Assembly: GCF_003123685.1 (NCBI RefSeq) | Contig: NZ_QCYJ01000005.1 | Coordinates: 434,001 to 498,000 of the forward strand | Length of the DNA: 64,000 nucleotides | Direction: 5' to 3' | Origin: Nocardia aurea | GTDB lineage: Bacteria > Actinomycetota > Actinomycetes > Mycobacteriales > Mycobacteriaceae | Shown: positions 9,801 through 18,284 of the stretch, one piece after another | How positions within the stretch are numbered: position 1 is the first letter of the stretch | How the letters are laid out: every line of letters starts with the position of its first letter | Translations under genes and position numbers: made by a program | Notes under the pieces: model-generated | Database searches by the model: none | What the model saw: only the letters and a program-made list of their open reading frames with translations | What the model was told of the DNA's origin: nothing

Positions 9801-12204
9801 GCACCCCGGAGATCACCACCGAACGTGGTCCGTTGATCGCGGCGATACCCACCGACGCCCGCACGGGCTCAACCAATTGCGCCGCCTCCTCCGGCGCGGC
9901 TTCGAGCAGGGCCATCGCGCCCTGACCGTCGAGCGCGCCGAGCGCCCTGCTGCGCCGCACCGCGATATGCGCGCCGTCCGCCAGCGATAACGCGCCCACC
10001 CTCACCGCACCGGCGATCTCACCGAGACTGTGCCCGACCACCCCGTCCGGCCGGACACCCCAGGAGGCGAACAGTTCCGCCGACGCGACCTGGTAGGCGA
10101 AAAGCGCGGGCTGAACGAATTCCGTCGCCTCGTCACCGAGCGCGAATCCGTGCCTCGGGGTCCACACCCGAGGCCCGCCCGCCGCCACAACGGCATCGGT
10201 CGCCGCCGTCACCGCCCGCGCGAAAACCGGCCACCGCGCCGCCAGCGATCTACCCATCCTCGGATGTTGCCCACCCTGACCCGAGAACAGGAACAGCACA
10301 CCACCGCGCCGCCGCGCCGAACTCGGCCCGATGACACCGGGACTCGAATCGCCCGAGGCCAACGCGCGCAGCCGCTCCCGCGCCTGATCGATGTCATGTG
10401 CCGTGACCACGGCCCGGCTGGTCTCGGGTAGTGCCCGCGCCGCGGACACGGCGACCCTGTGCAGAGTCGACCACGTGCCGGTGTCGGCGGCGGGGCCACC
10501 ATCGGAACGGCCCGCACCCCCACCGATACTGCCCGTGCTGCCTGTCGGGCCGGCACCGCCTGCCTCGCTCGAACGGCCCGCGCCCTCGGAGCCGACCCCG
10601 GGACCTGAGCTGCCTACACGGTCGGCACCGCCTGTTCCGCCGGTGCCGGTAGATGGACCGGCACCGGCGGAGGCACCGGCACCGATATGGGCACCCGCCG
10701 CGGCGGAGGAAGCAGCGACGTTGTTCGCGGCGTCCGTGTCGGCGGCTGCGGCATACACGGTGGACTTCGCGGATCGAACCGGATGCGCGACGTCAGCACC
10801 GTCGACGGTCGTCGGCACGCCCCGACCCACCTCCAGACGAGTGATCAGATCCTCGGCCCGCGTGCGAATTTCGGCGATATCGCGTCCGGTCACCGGAATG
10901 ACCAACGGCCCGGCGCTGTCCCGGCGGCCAGGAGTCCGCGCGACCCCGCGCAGGACCACGTGCGCGTTGGTCCCGCCGAATCCGAACGAGCTCACGCCCG
11001 CGTGACGTTCGGCGCGTGGCGTCGTGCTCCAGTCGACCGGCTCGGTCGGCACCTCCAGCCCGCGTTCGCCCAGTTTCAACAGCGCGTTCTCGGTGGTGAA
11101 GTGGATGGTCGGCGCGATCGTCGCGTGGTGGATGGACAGCGCGGTCTTGATCAGGCCGGTCACCCCGGCGGCGGCCTCCAGATGGCCGAGGTTGGATTTC
11201 AGCGAACCGATGCGGATCGGTGCCCGGTCGGGCTCGTCGGTGGCGAGTACCGCGGCGAGCGCCCCGACCTCCACCGCGTCGCCGAGGGCGGTGCCGGTGC
11301 CGTGGCATTCGATGTAGCCCGCGGAGCGCGGATCGAGTCCGGCCCGCGACCACGCGGTGCGGATGGTGTCCTGCTGCGCTCGGCCGTTGGGTGCGTACAG
11401 ACCGTTGGAGCGACCGTCGGAACCGACGGCGGCACCGGCGATCTCGGCGTAGATCCGATCGCCCGCGCGACGCGCGTCGGCGGTGCGCCGCAGCACGATC
11501 ACCCCGCAGCCGTCGCTGCGGGTGTAGCCGTCGGCCGTCGCGTCGAATGGTTTGCACCGCCCGTCCTCGGCCAGGAATCCGCTCTCGGCGAGGTAGTCCG
11601 AGGTGTAGGGCAGCAGTGTCAGGTTGACCCCGCCGACGATCGCGAACGGCACCGTCTCGTCGGCGAGCAGTCGCAGCGCGATATCCACCGCGGCCAGCGA
11701 GGACGAACAGGCGCTGTCCACAACCAGGCTGGGACCGCGCAGGTCGAGCACGTAGGACAGCCGGTTGGCGATGATGCTGAGCGCCGAACCGGTGACCGCG
11801 TACGGCGCGTCGTGTCCGCCGGAGCCGAGCACCGTGACGCCGTGGTCGAACCCGCACGCGCCGAACACCACCGCGGCACCGCGACCACGGGTGCGATAGC
11901 CGATGCCCGCGTCGTCGATCGCCTCGATCGCGACTTCGAGCGCCAGCCGCTGCTGCGGATCCATCGACGCGGCTTCCCTGGCCGATATCGCGAACCAGTC
12001 GTTGTCGAACCGGTCGATATCGCCGAGATAGCCGGCGTGCCGGGTGACCGATCGGCCCCCGGGTGGTTCGCCGGTGGCGTCGCGTCCGGTGCGCAGCAGT
12101 TCCCAGAACTCGTCGAGGCCGTCCGCGCCGGGCACTCGGCATCCCATCCCGACTATGGAGACCGGAGGGTGCGGCGGCGGGAGGGGAGTGTCGGCGGCCG
12201 TCAT
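6820..12204 (-). CDS. Type I polyketide synthase, KS-AT-DH-KR-ACP
   Basis: A single-module 1794-residue synthase. The ketosynthase (residues ~14-420) has the active Cys in VDSACSSSLA (C166) and His residues in ECHGTGT (H301) and KSNLGHLEAA (H341). The acyltransferase (~635-930) has GHSLGE (S726) and VDFAAHS (H829). The dehydratase (~990-1260) has HVVLGAATVP (H996) and the LDGCL Asp block. The ketoreductase has TGGLGGLG and the Ser-Tyr-Asn set in FSSATGALGAPGQAAYAAAN. A terminal carrier domain has LGLSSLLAIEL. No enoylreductase or thioesterase is seen. A ~90-residue Gly/Ser/Ala-rich insert lies between KS and AT. With the partner FAAL the likely product is a fatty-acid-primed beta-hydroxy or alpha,beta-unsaturated polyketide lipid; offloading is unknown. 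Confidence 0.95.
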   Translation of the reverse strand: MTAADTPLPPPHPPVSIVGMGCRVPGADGLDEFWELLRTGRDATGEPPGGRSVTRHAGYLGDIDRFDNDWFAISAREAASMDPQQRLALEVAIEAIDDAGIGYRTRGRGAAVVFGACGFDHGVTVLGSGGHDAPYAVTGSALSIIANRLSYVLDLRGPSLVVDSACSSSLAAVDIALRLLADETVPFAIVGGVNLTLLPYTSDYLAESGFLAEDGRCKPFDATADGYTRSDGCGVIVLRRTADARRAGDRIYAEIAGAAVGSDGRSNGLYAPNGRAQQDTIRTAWSRAGLDPRSAGYIECHGTGTALGDAVEVGALAAVLATDEPDRAPIRIGSLKSNLGHLEAAAGVTGLIKTALSIHHATIAPTIHFTTENALLKLGERGLEVPTEPVDWSTTPRAERHAGVSSFGFGGTNAHVVLRGVARTPGRRDSAGPLVIPVTGRDIAEIRTRAEDLITRLEVGRGVPTTVDGADVAHPVRSAKSTVYAAAADTDAANNVAASSAAAGAHIGAGASAGAGPSTGTGGTGGADRVGSSGPGVGSEGAGRSSEAGGAGPTGSTGSIGGGAGRSDGGPAADTGTWSTLHRVAVSAARALPETSRAVVTAHDIDQARERLRALASGDSSPGVIGPSSARRRGGVLFLFSGQGGQHPRMGRSLAARWPVFARAVTAATDAVVAAGGPRVWTPRHGFALGDEATEFVQPALFAYQVASAELFASWGVRPDGVVGHSLGEIAGAVRVGALSLADGAHIAVRRSRALGALDGQGAMALLEAAPEEAAQLVEPVRASVGIAAINGPRSVVISGVPRYIDTVVRRARRRDMFAQRIAVDFAAHSPQVAPVLPDFVEALSGLTPHTPHTRLYSTARRATVVDSATLTADYWADNVSGTVELGAALDLAAADGFTSVVEISPHPVLVSSVREYRAFRDSAYPGAAREDEAEAFLETVARLYIEGRAVNWSALGPFTGPEYRRRWQRRRFAPTARTDRPAAKPEFVPDLLDDHVVLGAATVPAVYWLRRLSHLAGPESATMLADFVVDELTELSALPRIAYHADDSTGTLRVTPDSAVPVASARPDGHPSPADIVAWMRLADANRAVRHQMHGLEAGYFYAQLRGRALEYGPRFRPLRRIATGSGRALGTFEDAEPHSTATLDGCLHLLAAACYDDLPDEAIPLPIGIESAWVSTESDRVVVEGHALITEYSESGLVGDVVATDQHGAPVLALCGVRIRFADHLSRVPAAEQSALGPAVAFRQETWHPLHPEAIGRPDADARPPHARRALVVGESALATRLARTLETIVPTERAAREPDAAAAVVASALLRRGSAERTAVVLVWPDEPGTRRDSITTVGRVLGLLQHLQSHDATASLTVVLPLGCSPAAHATAGLIRSLQLESGRTIRLVWTDHDPENTAVLAGLVTAEPEAGLPEEIRLTGGDAAIRRFTVATADTAPPTIDPHGTYVVTGGLGGLGALAVRWLLDAGAHDVVVLTRSPRPVPTALDGFEERIVVVRCDATDRGDLSNALSDIRECGSTIRGVVHAAGTLEDAVFDDIGADQLARMAAPKIGAAGDLLELTAGDPIDFVLLFSSATGALGAPGQAAYAAANAGMDALAASVPRRRVISIGWGTWASGLAEAAGGATHLRRAGIAALDPARGAEMLGRALRHTGPYLLAVDYAPTPDRSPVANRLRTLLAPGRDLRNSPARPHPVDPEPTPPGTATPEPLTATIRRIVAATVGIPAESIPPTADFNDLGLSSLLAIELRRALETRLSIAISTAELFMHPTVAALGAALSDRVAAVDSEEAS
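10471..10737 (-). other. Low-complexity Gly/Ser/Ala linker inside the PKS
   Basis: Residues ~490-578 of the synthase are almost only Gly, Ser, Ala, Thr and Pro (for example GAGASAGAGPSTGTGGTGG). They lie exactly between the KS and AT domains, where related synthases have a structured linker. The reading frame stays open and in phase, so this is an expansion and not a frameshift. Confidence 0.85.
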
Positions 12205-12485
12205 GGCATCGTGAGATGCTCGACAAGCTGCTCGATGTCGGGGTGGTCGTAGAGGGCGGTCAGCGACACCTCGACACCCATGGCATCCTCCAGCGCGGCC
12301 GTCAGCCGGGCGAGCTGAGTGGAACTCAGCCCGAGGTCGCTGAACGGCACACCGGTGGCGACCGCCTCGGGAGCGACCCCGAGTAGGTCGGCCACGGCGG
12401 CGACGGCGGCCGATAGCAGAGTCGTGCGCCGACCCTGCTCCCGACCGCTCCCACCATCGCGCCCATCCGGCAGACCGGACCCCAT
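12201..12485 (-). CDS. Stand-alone acyl carrier protein
   Basis: A 94-residue carrier protein. The phosphopantetheine attachment motif is DLGLSSTQLARL (second Ser), preceded by LLGVAPEAVATGVPFSDLGL and followed by the helix YDHPDIEQLVEHL. The N-terminal ~20 residues are Gly/Arg-rich and poorly conserved-looking, so the true start may be slightly downstream. It is the first gene of the operon and overlaps the PKS start by 4 bases. It probably receives the acyl chain from the FAAL and passes it to the ketosynthase. Confidence 0.9.
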   Translation of the reverse strand: MGSGLPDGRDGGSGREQGRRTTLLSAAVAAVADLLGVAPEAVATGVPFSDLGLSSTQLARLTAALEDAMGVEVSLTALYDHPDIEQLVEHLTMP

Positions 12486-12535
12486 CGTGTCCTCCCTCTC
12501 CGCCTCGCTCGGGCCGAGAAGCCCGGGAGCGGTAC

Positions 12536-12562
12536 CCCCGCGATTATGCCGTAATCGCGGGG
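12536..12562 (-). terminator. Hairpin between RNA ligase and ACP genes
   Basis: A perfect 11-base stem CCCCGCGATTA / TAATCGCGGGG with a 5-base loop, just downstream of the RNA ligase stop (12621) and upstream of the ACP start (12485). It would separate the two transcription units. There is no clear T-tract, which is usual in actinobacteria. Confidence 0.65.
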
Positions 12563-12620
12563 TGGAAGAGGAATGCGTTTCCGGCTGTCCGCCTGCCCCT
12601 TTCGCGGCGGCGCGGGCGGT

Positions 12621-13712
12621 TCACTCGTATTCGGTGCCCCCGTCGCGCAGCAGGTAGCCGTCGGAGACGATCTTGCCGATGGCGCGACCGCCGAGGACGT
12701 CCGAGCGTCGTTCGGTCACCGGGCGCACCACCAATCCCTCGCGGATACCGGTTTCCGATCCGGAGACCGTCTCCCTGCCCTCCGCCAGTTCCATCAGCCG
12801 CGCGGCGTCGTAGGGGCCTTCGTACAGCACCGGCACCCGTGGCACCGACAGACCGAGATCGGTCCAGACCGCGCCGATTTCGGCGTGGCCGAGCCAGCGC
12901 ACCGGTTCCGGCTCCGGATCGACCGCGACGTCGAACAGCGCGTAGCCGAGGGTCTCGTCGCGGTCGGCGGCCGCGCCGTAGTGCAGGTCCTGAACGCCCG
13001 CGCCGTACACCTCACCGAAGAATCCGACCCGGGCCAGGCCGAACTCGTCGGCGATCGCGCGCGCCGCCTCGACGAGTCCGTAGCGGTGGACCGCGCGCCA
13101 GTACAGGTTGCCCTCGGCAGGTATCAGCGCCAACGACTGCCCGCCGACACCCTTGGACGACACGTAGGTCCGCTCGCCGTCACGCACGTAGGTGAACAGG
13201 CAGGCGGTGCCGTGGATCTTCTCGGTCGCGACGACGGGTTCGCCCGCCTCGAAGATATCCGGGTACCGCTTGATGTTCTCGACATCGATCCACCGCAGGA
13301 GATCCGGCGCGGCTTCGACCTGCCCCGACATCGAGACCGGCACCGTCGGAACCCATTTGGTGATGCCGAGTGTCTCGGCGAAATCGGTCCCGGCCAGCGC
13401 CGCGGTCGCGAGGTCGACGTCGCCCAGGGCCGCGGGAACGCAGACGATGCCCTGCGAGACCTCCCCGCGCAGACGCACGGTCTTGACCCGGTTACGTTGC
13501 GCGCCCGCCAGTTTCCCGCTCAACCCGATCTCCTCGATCAACGGGTCGGGCAGCACCGCCTGTTCGGGGATGTAGAGCGCGTGGTCGCCGGAGACGAACG
13601 CTCCCTTGGCGACGACGGCGCGGTACAGACCGACCTGCGCCAACTCGAGTCGGTCCGCGTTCGGATGCGGATGGACGACCAATTCTTCGACGGTGACTCG
13701 TAATGTCGACAT
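12621..13712 (-). CDS. ATP-dependent RNA ligase, DraRnl type
   Basis: A 363-residue protein with the nucleotidyltransferase motifs of RNA ligases: motif I with the adenylated Lys in ATEKIHGTA, motif IIIa in VGFFGEVYG, motif IV in REGLVVRP and motif V in IGKIVSDGYL. The motifs are preceded by an N-terminal OB-like domain (~residues 1-150; MSTLRVTVEELVVHPHPNAD), as in the Deinococcus radiodurans enzyme DraRnl that seals nicked RNA with a 3'-OH in RNA-DNA or RNA duplexes. A GGAGGGGG ribosome binding site precedes the ATG. It stands alone here; the biological substrate is unknown. All motifs are intact, so it should be active. Confidence 0.88.
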   Translation of the reverse strand: MSTLRVTVEELVVHPHPNADRLELAQVGLYRAVVAKGAFVSGDHALYIPEQAVLPDPLIEEIGLSGKLAGAQRNRVKTVRLRGEVSQGIVCVPAALGDVDLATAALAGTDFAETLGITKWVPTVPVSMSGQVEAAPDLLRWIDVENIKRYPDIFEAGEPVVATEKIHGTACLFTYVRDGERTYVSSKGVGGQSLALIPAEGNLYWRAVHRYGLVEAARAIADEFGLARVGFFGEVYGAGVQDLHYGAAADRDETLGYALFDVAVDPEPEPVRWLGHAEIGAVWTDLGLSVPRVPVLYEGPYDAARLMELAEGRETVSGSETGIREGLVVRPVTERRSDVLGGRAIGKIVSDGYLLRDGGTEYE

Positions 13713-13784
13713 GTTGACGACCCCCTCCTGCTGAATCCGGTCAGCGTAGAAGGGCGGACCCGTGCCGGTCGACCGAATTTCGGT

Positions 13785-14465
13785 CTACTTGACGGCCAGC
13801 AACATCGCGGTGGACGAGCCCACCGTGGTGAAATCGACGGTACGAAAACCCGCGCCCCGCAGATCTTCTCGGTACCGGCGTATGTCGATGGCGGCCACCG
13901 GATCTTCGGCGTGGTCGTGGGCGCGCGCGGCGGCGAAGCGGGACATGATCGCGACCGCGGCCTTCAGGCGTCCGCCCGGATAGGTATCGGCCAGCAGCAG
14001 TCGCCCGCCGGGGCGCAGCACTCGATACATGTGGGCGATGGCGGCCCGGCGATGCTGTTCGGGTATGTGGTGCATGACGAATGTGCAGGTCACCAGGTCG
14101 TAGGAGGCGTCGGGCGCGGTGATGTCCTGCGCCGCGCAGACCTCGAATCGACAACCGGCCGAGGACCGCGCCGTCGCGTATTCGATCATCCTGGGTGACG
14201 GGTCGACCCCGGTCACCGATCCGTCCGGTCCGACTCGCTCGCCCATCGCGCGGACGAGATCACCGGGACCGCAACCGATATCGAGGACGTCCGCGCCGGG
14301 GCCCGCGCCGCTCTCCCGGATCAGCGCGGTGTTCAGGGCCCCTACGCGCCCGAGCAGGTACAGGGATTTGACGAGGCGATATCCACGCGGTTTGGTGATC
14401 AGCAGGCCGATTTCGTTCTCTGTCCGCGAAGTCACGCTGTCGAACTGTTGTCTGTTTCCGGTCAT
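13785..14465 (-). CDS. Class I SAM-dependent methyltransferase
   Basis: A 226-residue Rossmann-fold methyltransferase. Motif I is VLDIGCGPGDLV, motif II GVDPSPRMIE, and the post-motifs DLVTCTFVMHHIPEQ and LRPGGRLLLADT follow in order. This is the UbiE/Methyltransf_11 arrangement. The substrate is not predictable. It is divergent from the TetR gene that starts 120 bases away, so the regulator could control it. Confidence 0.88.
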   Translation of the reverse strand: MTGNRQQFDSVTSRTENEIGLLITKPRGYRLVKSLYLLGRVGALNTALIRESGAGPGADVLDIGCGPGDLVRAMGERVGPDGSVTGVDPSPRMIEYATARSSAGCRFEVCAAQDITAPDASYDLVTCTFVMHHIPEQHRRAAIAHMYRVLRPGGRLLLADTYPGGRLKAAVAIMSRFAAARAHDHAEDPVAAIDIRRYREDLRGAGFRTVDFTTVGSSTAMLLAVK

Positions 14466-14563
14466 GTGTTCATGATCGAGGGTGTATCAGCGGCTCGACC
14501 AGGAGCAAAGTGGCGGAAACCGTGCCGTTCGGGACGGTTTCGCACGCTTTATCCGGAGGACTC

Positions 14564-14587
14564 ATGTACTCGGAATCAGCGCGATGA
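14564..14587 (+). CDS. Seven-codon leader ORF in front of the TetR gene
   Basis: The best ribosome binding site here, CCGGAGGA (14553-14560), is 3 bases before an ATG that encodes only MYSESAR and stops at 14585-14587. That stop overlaps the ATG of the TetR gene (ATGA). The TetR ATG itself is ~23 bases from this site, too far for direct use, so TetR translation is probably coupled to the leader. Confidence 0.5.
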   Translation: MYSESAR

Positions 14588-15201
14588 ACAAAGGCAACGA
14601 CCGCCGTGTCCGGCGGACCAGAAACGCTCTGCACCAAGCCCTGATCGAACTCATGATCGAGCGCGGCTACGAGCGGATCTCGGTCAGCGACATCCTGGAC
14701 CGCGCCGATGTCGGCCGCTCCACCTTCTACGCCCACTTCCGCGACAAGGACGATCTGCTGCTGGTCAGCAGTACCGAATATCTGCGCGCGACCATCATGG
14801 CGGCGCGCCCCGACCCGGATGACCCTTTCGCGCCACCGCTTTCGGCCCCGCTCGCCCCCGTCTACACGCTGTTCCAGTTGGCCGCCGAGAACCCCGAGGT
14901 GTACCGGGCCCTGCTCGGCCGCAAGGCCAACGCGGTGCTGCTGCGCGCCACTCGCGGTATGGTCGCCAAGATTCTGGTCGAGCGTCTGACCGACACCTTC
15001 GATGTCGAGGAGGAGGCGCTGTCCGCGTCGGTCAACTTCCTGTCCTGGGGCATCGTCGGGCTGCTCGGGATGATCGCCGACTCGGACCCGCCGCTGGCGG
15101 CCCCAGACGCCTATCGCCAGGTGGAAGCTCTCGTCGCGCCCGGTCTGGAGGATCTGGTCCGCGGGGGCGCCACGGCCGGGGCCGATCGCTCGACCGGCTG
15201 A
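14584..15201 (+). CDS. TetR-family transcriptional regulator
   Basis: A 205-residue regulator. The N-terminal helix-turn-helix reads ALIELMIERGYERISVSDIL then GRSTFYAHFRDKDDLL, the classic TetR DNA-binding domain. The remainder is helical and hydrophobic and would bind a small ligand. The ATG at 14584 is chosen because it overlaps the leader-peptide stop; the longer in-frame extension upstream has no supporting site. It is divergent from the methyltransferase gene and convergent with the FadD5-like gene. Confidence 0.88.
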   Translation: MNKGNDRRVRRTRNALHQALIELMIERGYERISVSDILDRADVGRSTFYAHFRDKDDLLLVSSTEYLRATIMAARPDPDDPFAPPLSAPLAPVYTLFQLAAENPEVYRALLGRKANAVLLRATRGMVAKILVERLTDTFDVEEEALSASVNFLSWGIVGLLGMIADSDPPLAAPDAYRQVEALVAPGLEDLVRGGATAGADRSTG

Positions 15202-15208
15202 TCACGAC

Positions 15209-15257
15209 GGCGCGGACGCCTCGGTCCACCTTCCGGTGATACCGACGCGTCCGCGCC
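15209..15257. terminator. Long hairpin after the TetR gene
   Basis: An 11-base stem GGCGCGGACGC / GCGTCCGCGCC, extended inside by a CGGT/ACCG pairing, between two convergent genes. It begins 8 bases after the TetR stop and probably ends that transcript. Confidence 0.75.
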
Positions 15258-15265
15258 ATCCGCGT

Positions 15266-15298
15266 GCCCGATTCCGTGTCCCAGTCACGGAATCGGGC
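15266..15298. terminator. Hairpin before the FadD5-like gene end
   Basis: A perfect 13-base stem GCCCGATTCCGTG / CACGGAATCGGGC with a 7-base loop, 7 bases from the stop of the convergent ligase gene. It is paired with the previous hairpin and likely serves the minus-strand transcript. Confidence 0.8.
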
Positions 15299-15304
15299 GT
15301 GTGG

Positions 15305-16876
15305 TCAGGACGAATAGTCCTTGCGCAGTTGTACTTTCACGACCTTGCCGCTGGCATTGCGGGGCAGTTCGGCGACCACGACGAGTTCCTTCGGGTGCTT
15401 GTAGCGCGCCAGGTTCTCGTTGAGGAACGGTTCGAGGTCGGCGATGGTCAGTTCGGCGTCCGGATCGACGAGCGCGACGACCGCGACCGGCACCTCGCCC
15501 CACTTCTCGTGCGCCCGACCGACCACGGCGGCCTCGCGGATCAGCGGATGGGCGAAGAGCACGTTCTCCACCTCGGCGCAGTAGATGTTCTCGCCGCCGG
15601 AGATGATCATGTCCTTCTTGCGGTCGACGACGTAGATGAACCCTTCCTCGTCCTGGCGCACCAGATCGCCGGAATGGAACCAGCCGCCCGCGAACGCCTC
15701 CGCCGTGGCTTCCGGCTTGTTCCAGTAGCCCTGCATGAGAGTCGGTCCGCGGTAGACGATCTCGCCGATCTCGCCGGGGGCGACATCGTTCATCTCGTCG
15801 TCGACGATGCGGGCCTGGATGGTCGGGATGGGTTTGCCGACCGAGCCGAGTTTGCGGATCGCGTCCTTGCCCTCGAGGACACAGGTGATCGGCGACATCT
15901 CGGTCTGGCCGAAGACCGCGACATTGAACGCGGTCGGGAAGGCTTCGGCCATGGCGCGCAGCACCGTGTCGGAGGCGGGCGCGGCGCCCCAGCTCAGCGC
16001 CTCCAGGGCCAGCTTGCGGTCCTTGACGGTCGGATCGGCGCAGATCAGCTGCCATTGCGCGGGCACGCAGAACGCCGTCGTCGCCTGCTCGGCCTCCAAC
16101 GCGTCCAGGAATTCGGTGGCGTCGAACGCGCCGAGCGGATGCAGGACGGTCTTCGCGCCGAGCATGAAATACGGTGCGAGACTGCCGAGTCCGGCGATGT
16201 GGAACAGCGGGGAGGTGCAGAAGCCCACCGATTCCGGTTCGATGGCGAGTGCGCGGATACAGGTGAGCGCCTGGGCGTTCATATTCGCGTACGAGAGCAC
16301 CGCGCCCTTGGGGCTGCCCGTGGTGCCCGAGGTGTACATGATCAGGCTCGGGGTGTCCTCGGGGATGTCGAGCGGCGTATGCGGCGCGCCCTCCTCGGCC
16401 AGCGCGTCGTCGAATCCGATGACGCCGTCACCGGAGGCGCCACCGATGACCACGCAGGTCTCCAGCGCGGGGGACTGCGCCTTGACGGCGGCGGCCAGTG
16501 GCGCCAACACCGTATCGGTGACGATCGCCTTCGCGCCGCTGTCGCTGACGATGTAGGCCACCTCGGGCGGGGTGAGCCGGAAGTTGACCGGTACCGCGAT
16601 GGCGCCGAGCGCGTTGATGCCGAAGACCGTTTCCAGGTATTCCGGGTAGTTCAGCGCCAGGATCAGCACCCGGTCGCCGAAGCCGACACCGCGCCGGGCG
16701 AGGGCGTCGGCGAATTTCAGCGAGCGTTCGTGCAGTTGCTTCCAGGTGGTGTCCACACCACGGAACCGCACGGCGACCTCTTCGGGACGCATCTGCGCGT
16801 GCGCCGCGAGCTGGTTGTTCCAGTGGTTGCGCCGCGAACGGATCGGTTCGTCGAGTGCTTGTGCACCAGTGGTCAT
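15305..16876 (-). CDS. Acyl-CoA synthetase, FadD5-like
   Basis: A 523-residue ANL-superfamily enzyme. The P-loop is MYTSGTTGSPKG, followed by FGQTEMSPIT, the hinge block YVVDRKKDMIISGGENIYC, and the catalytic Lys in PRNASGKVVKVQL. The sequence tracks mycobacterial FadD5-type fatty-acid-CoA ligases closely along its length. It activates a fatty acid as CoA thioester for degradation or recycling. The ATG is preceded by GGAG at a suitable distance. It stands alone between hairpins and a 370-base intergenic region. Confidence 0.9.
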   Translation of the reverse strand: MTTGAQALDEPIRSRRNHWNNQLAAHAQMRPEEVAVRFRGVDTTWKQLHERSLKFADALARRGVGFGDRVLILALNYPEYLETVFGINALGAIAVPVNFRLTPPEVAYIVSDSGAKAIVTDTVLAPLAAAVKAQSPALETCVVIGGASGDGVIGFDDALAEEGAPHTPLDIPEDTPSLIMYTSGTTGSPKGAVLSYANMNAQALTCIRALAIEPESVGFCTSPLFHIAGLGSLAPYFMLGAKTVLHPLGAFDATEFLDALEAEQATTAFCVPAQWQLICADPTVKDRKLALEALSWGAAPASDTVLRAMAEAFPTAFNVAVFGQTEMSPITCVLEGKDAIRKLGSVGKPIPTIQARIVDDEMNDVAPGEIGEIVYRGPTLMQGYWNKPEATAEAFAGGWFHSGDLVRQDEEGFIYVVDRKKDMIISGGENIYCAEVENVLFAHPLIREAAVVGRAHEKWGEVPVAVVALVDPDAELTIADLEPFLNENLARYKHPKELVVVAELPRNASGKVVKVQLRKDYSS

Positions 16877-18227
<1,351 letters not shown>

Positions 18228-18238
18228 TCGAATTCGAG

Positions 18239-18271
18239 ACGACCCCGGAACGCGTCGCCGTCCGGGGTCGT
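18239..18271. terminator. Bidirectional hairpin terminator
   Basis: A perfect 11-base stem ACGACCCCGGA / TCCGGGGTCGT with an 11-base loop, lying in the short gap between the convergent quinone reductase and flippase-like genes. Confidence 0.8.
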
Positions 18272-18284
18272 TCGCATATCCGGC

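Noticed and set aside
4703..9990. Long + strand open frames (663 and 735 codons) opposite the FAAL and PKS genes
   Set aside because: They are Arg/Gly/Pro/His-rich mirror frames of real minus-strand genes in GC-rich DNA, without conserved motifs or ribosome binding sites.
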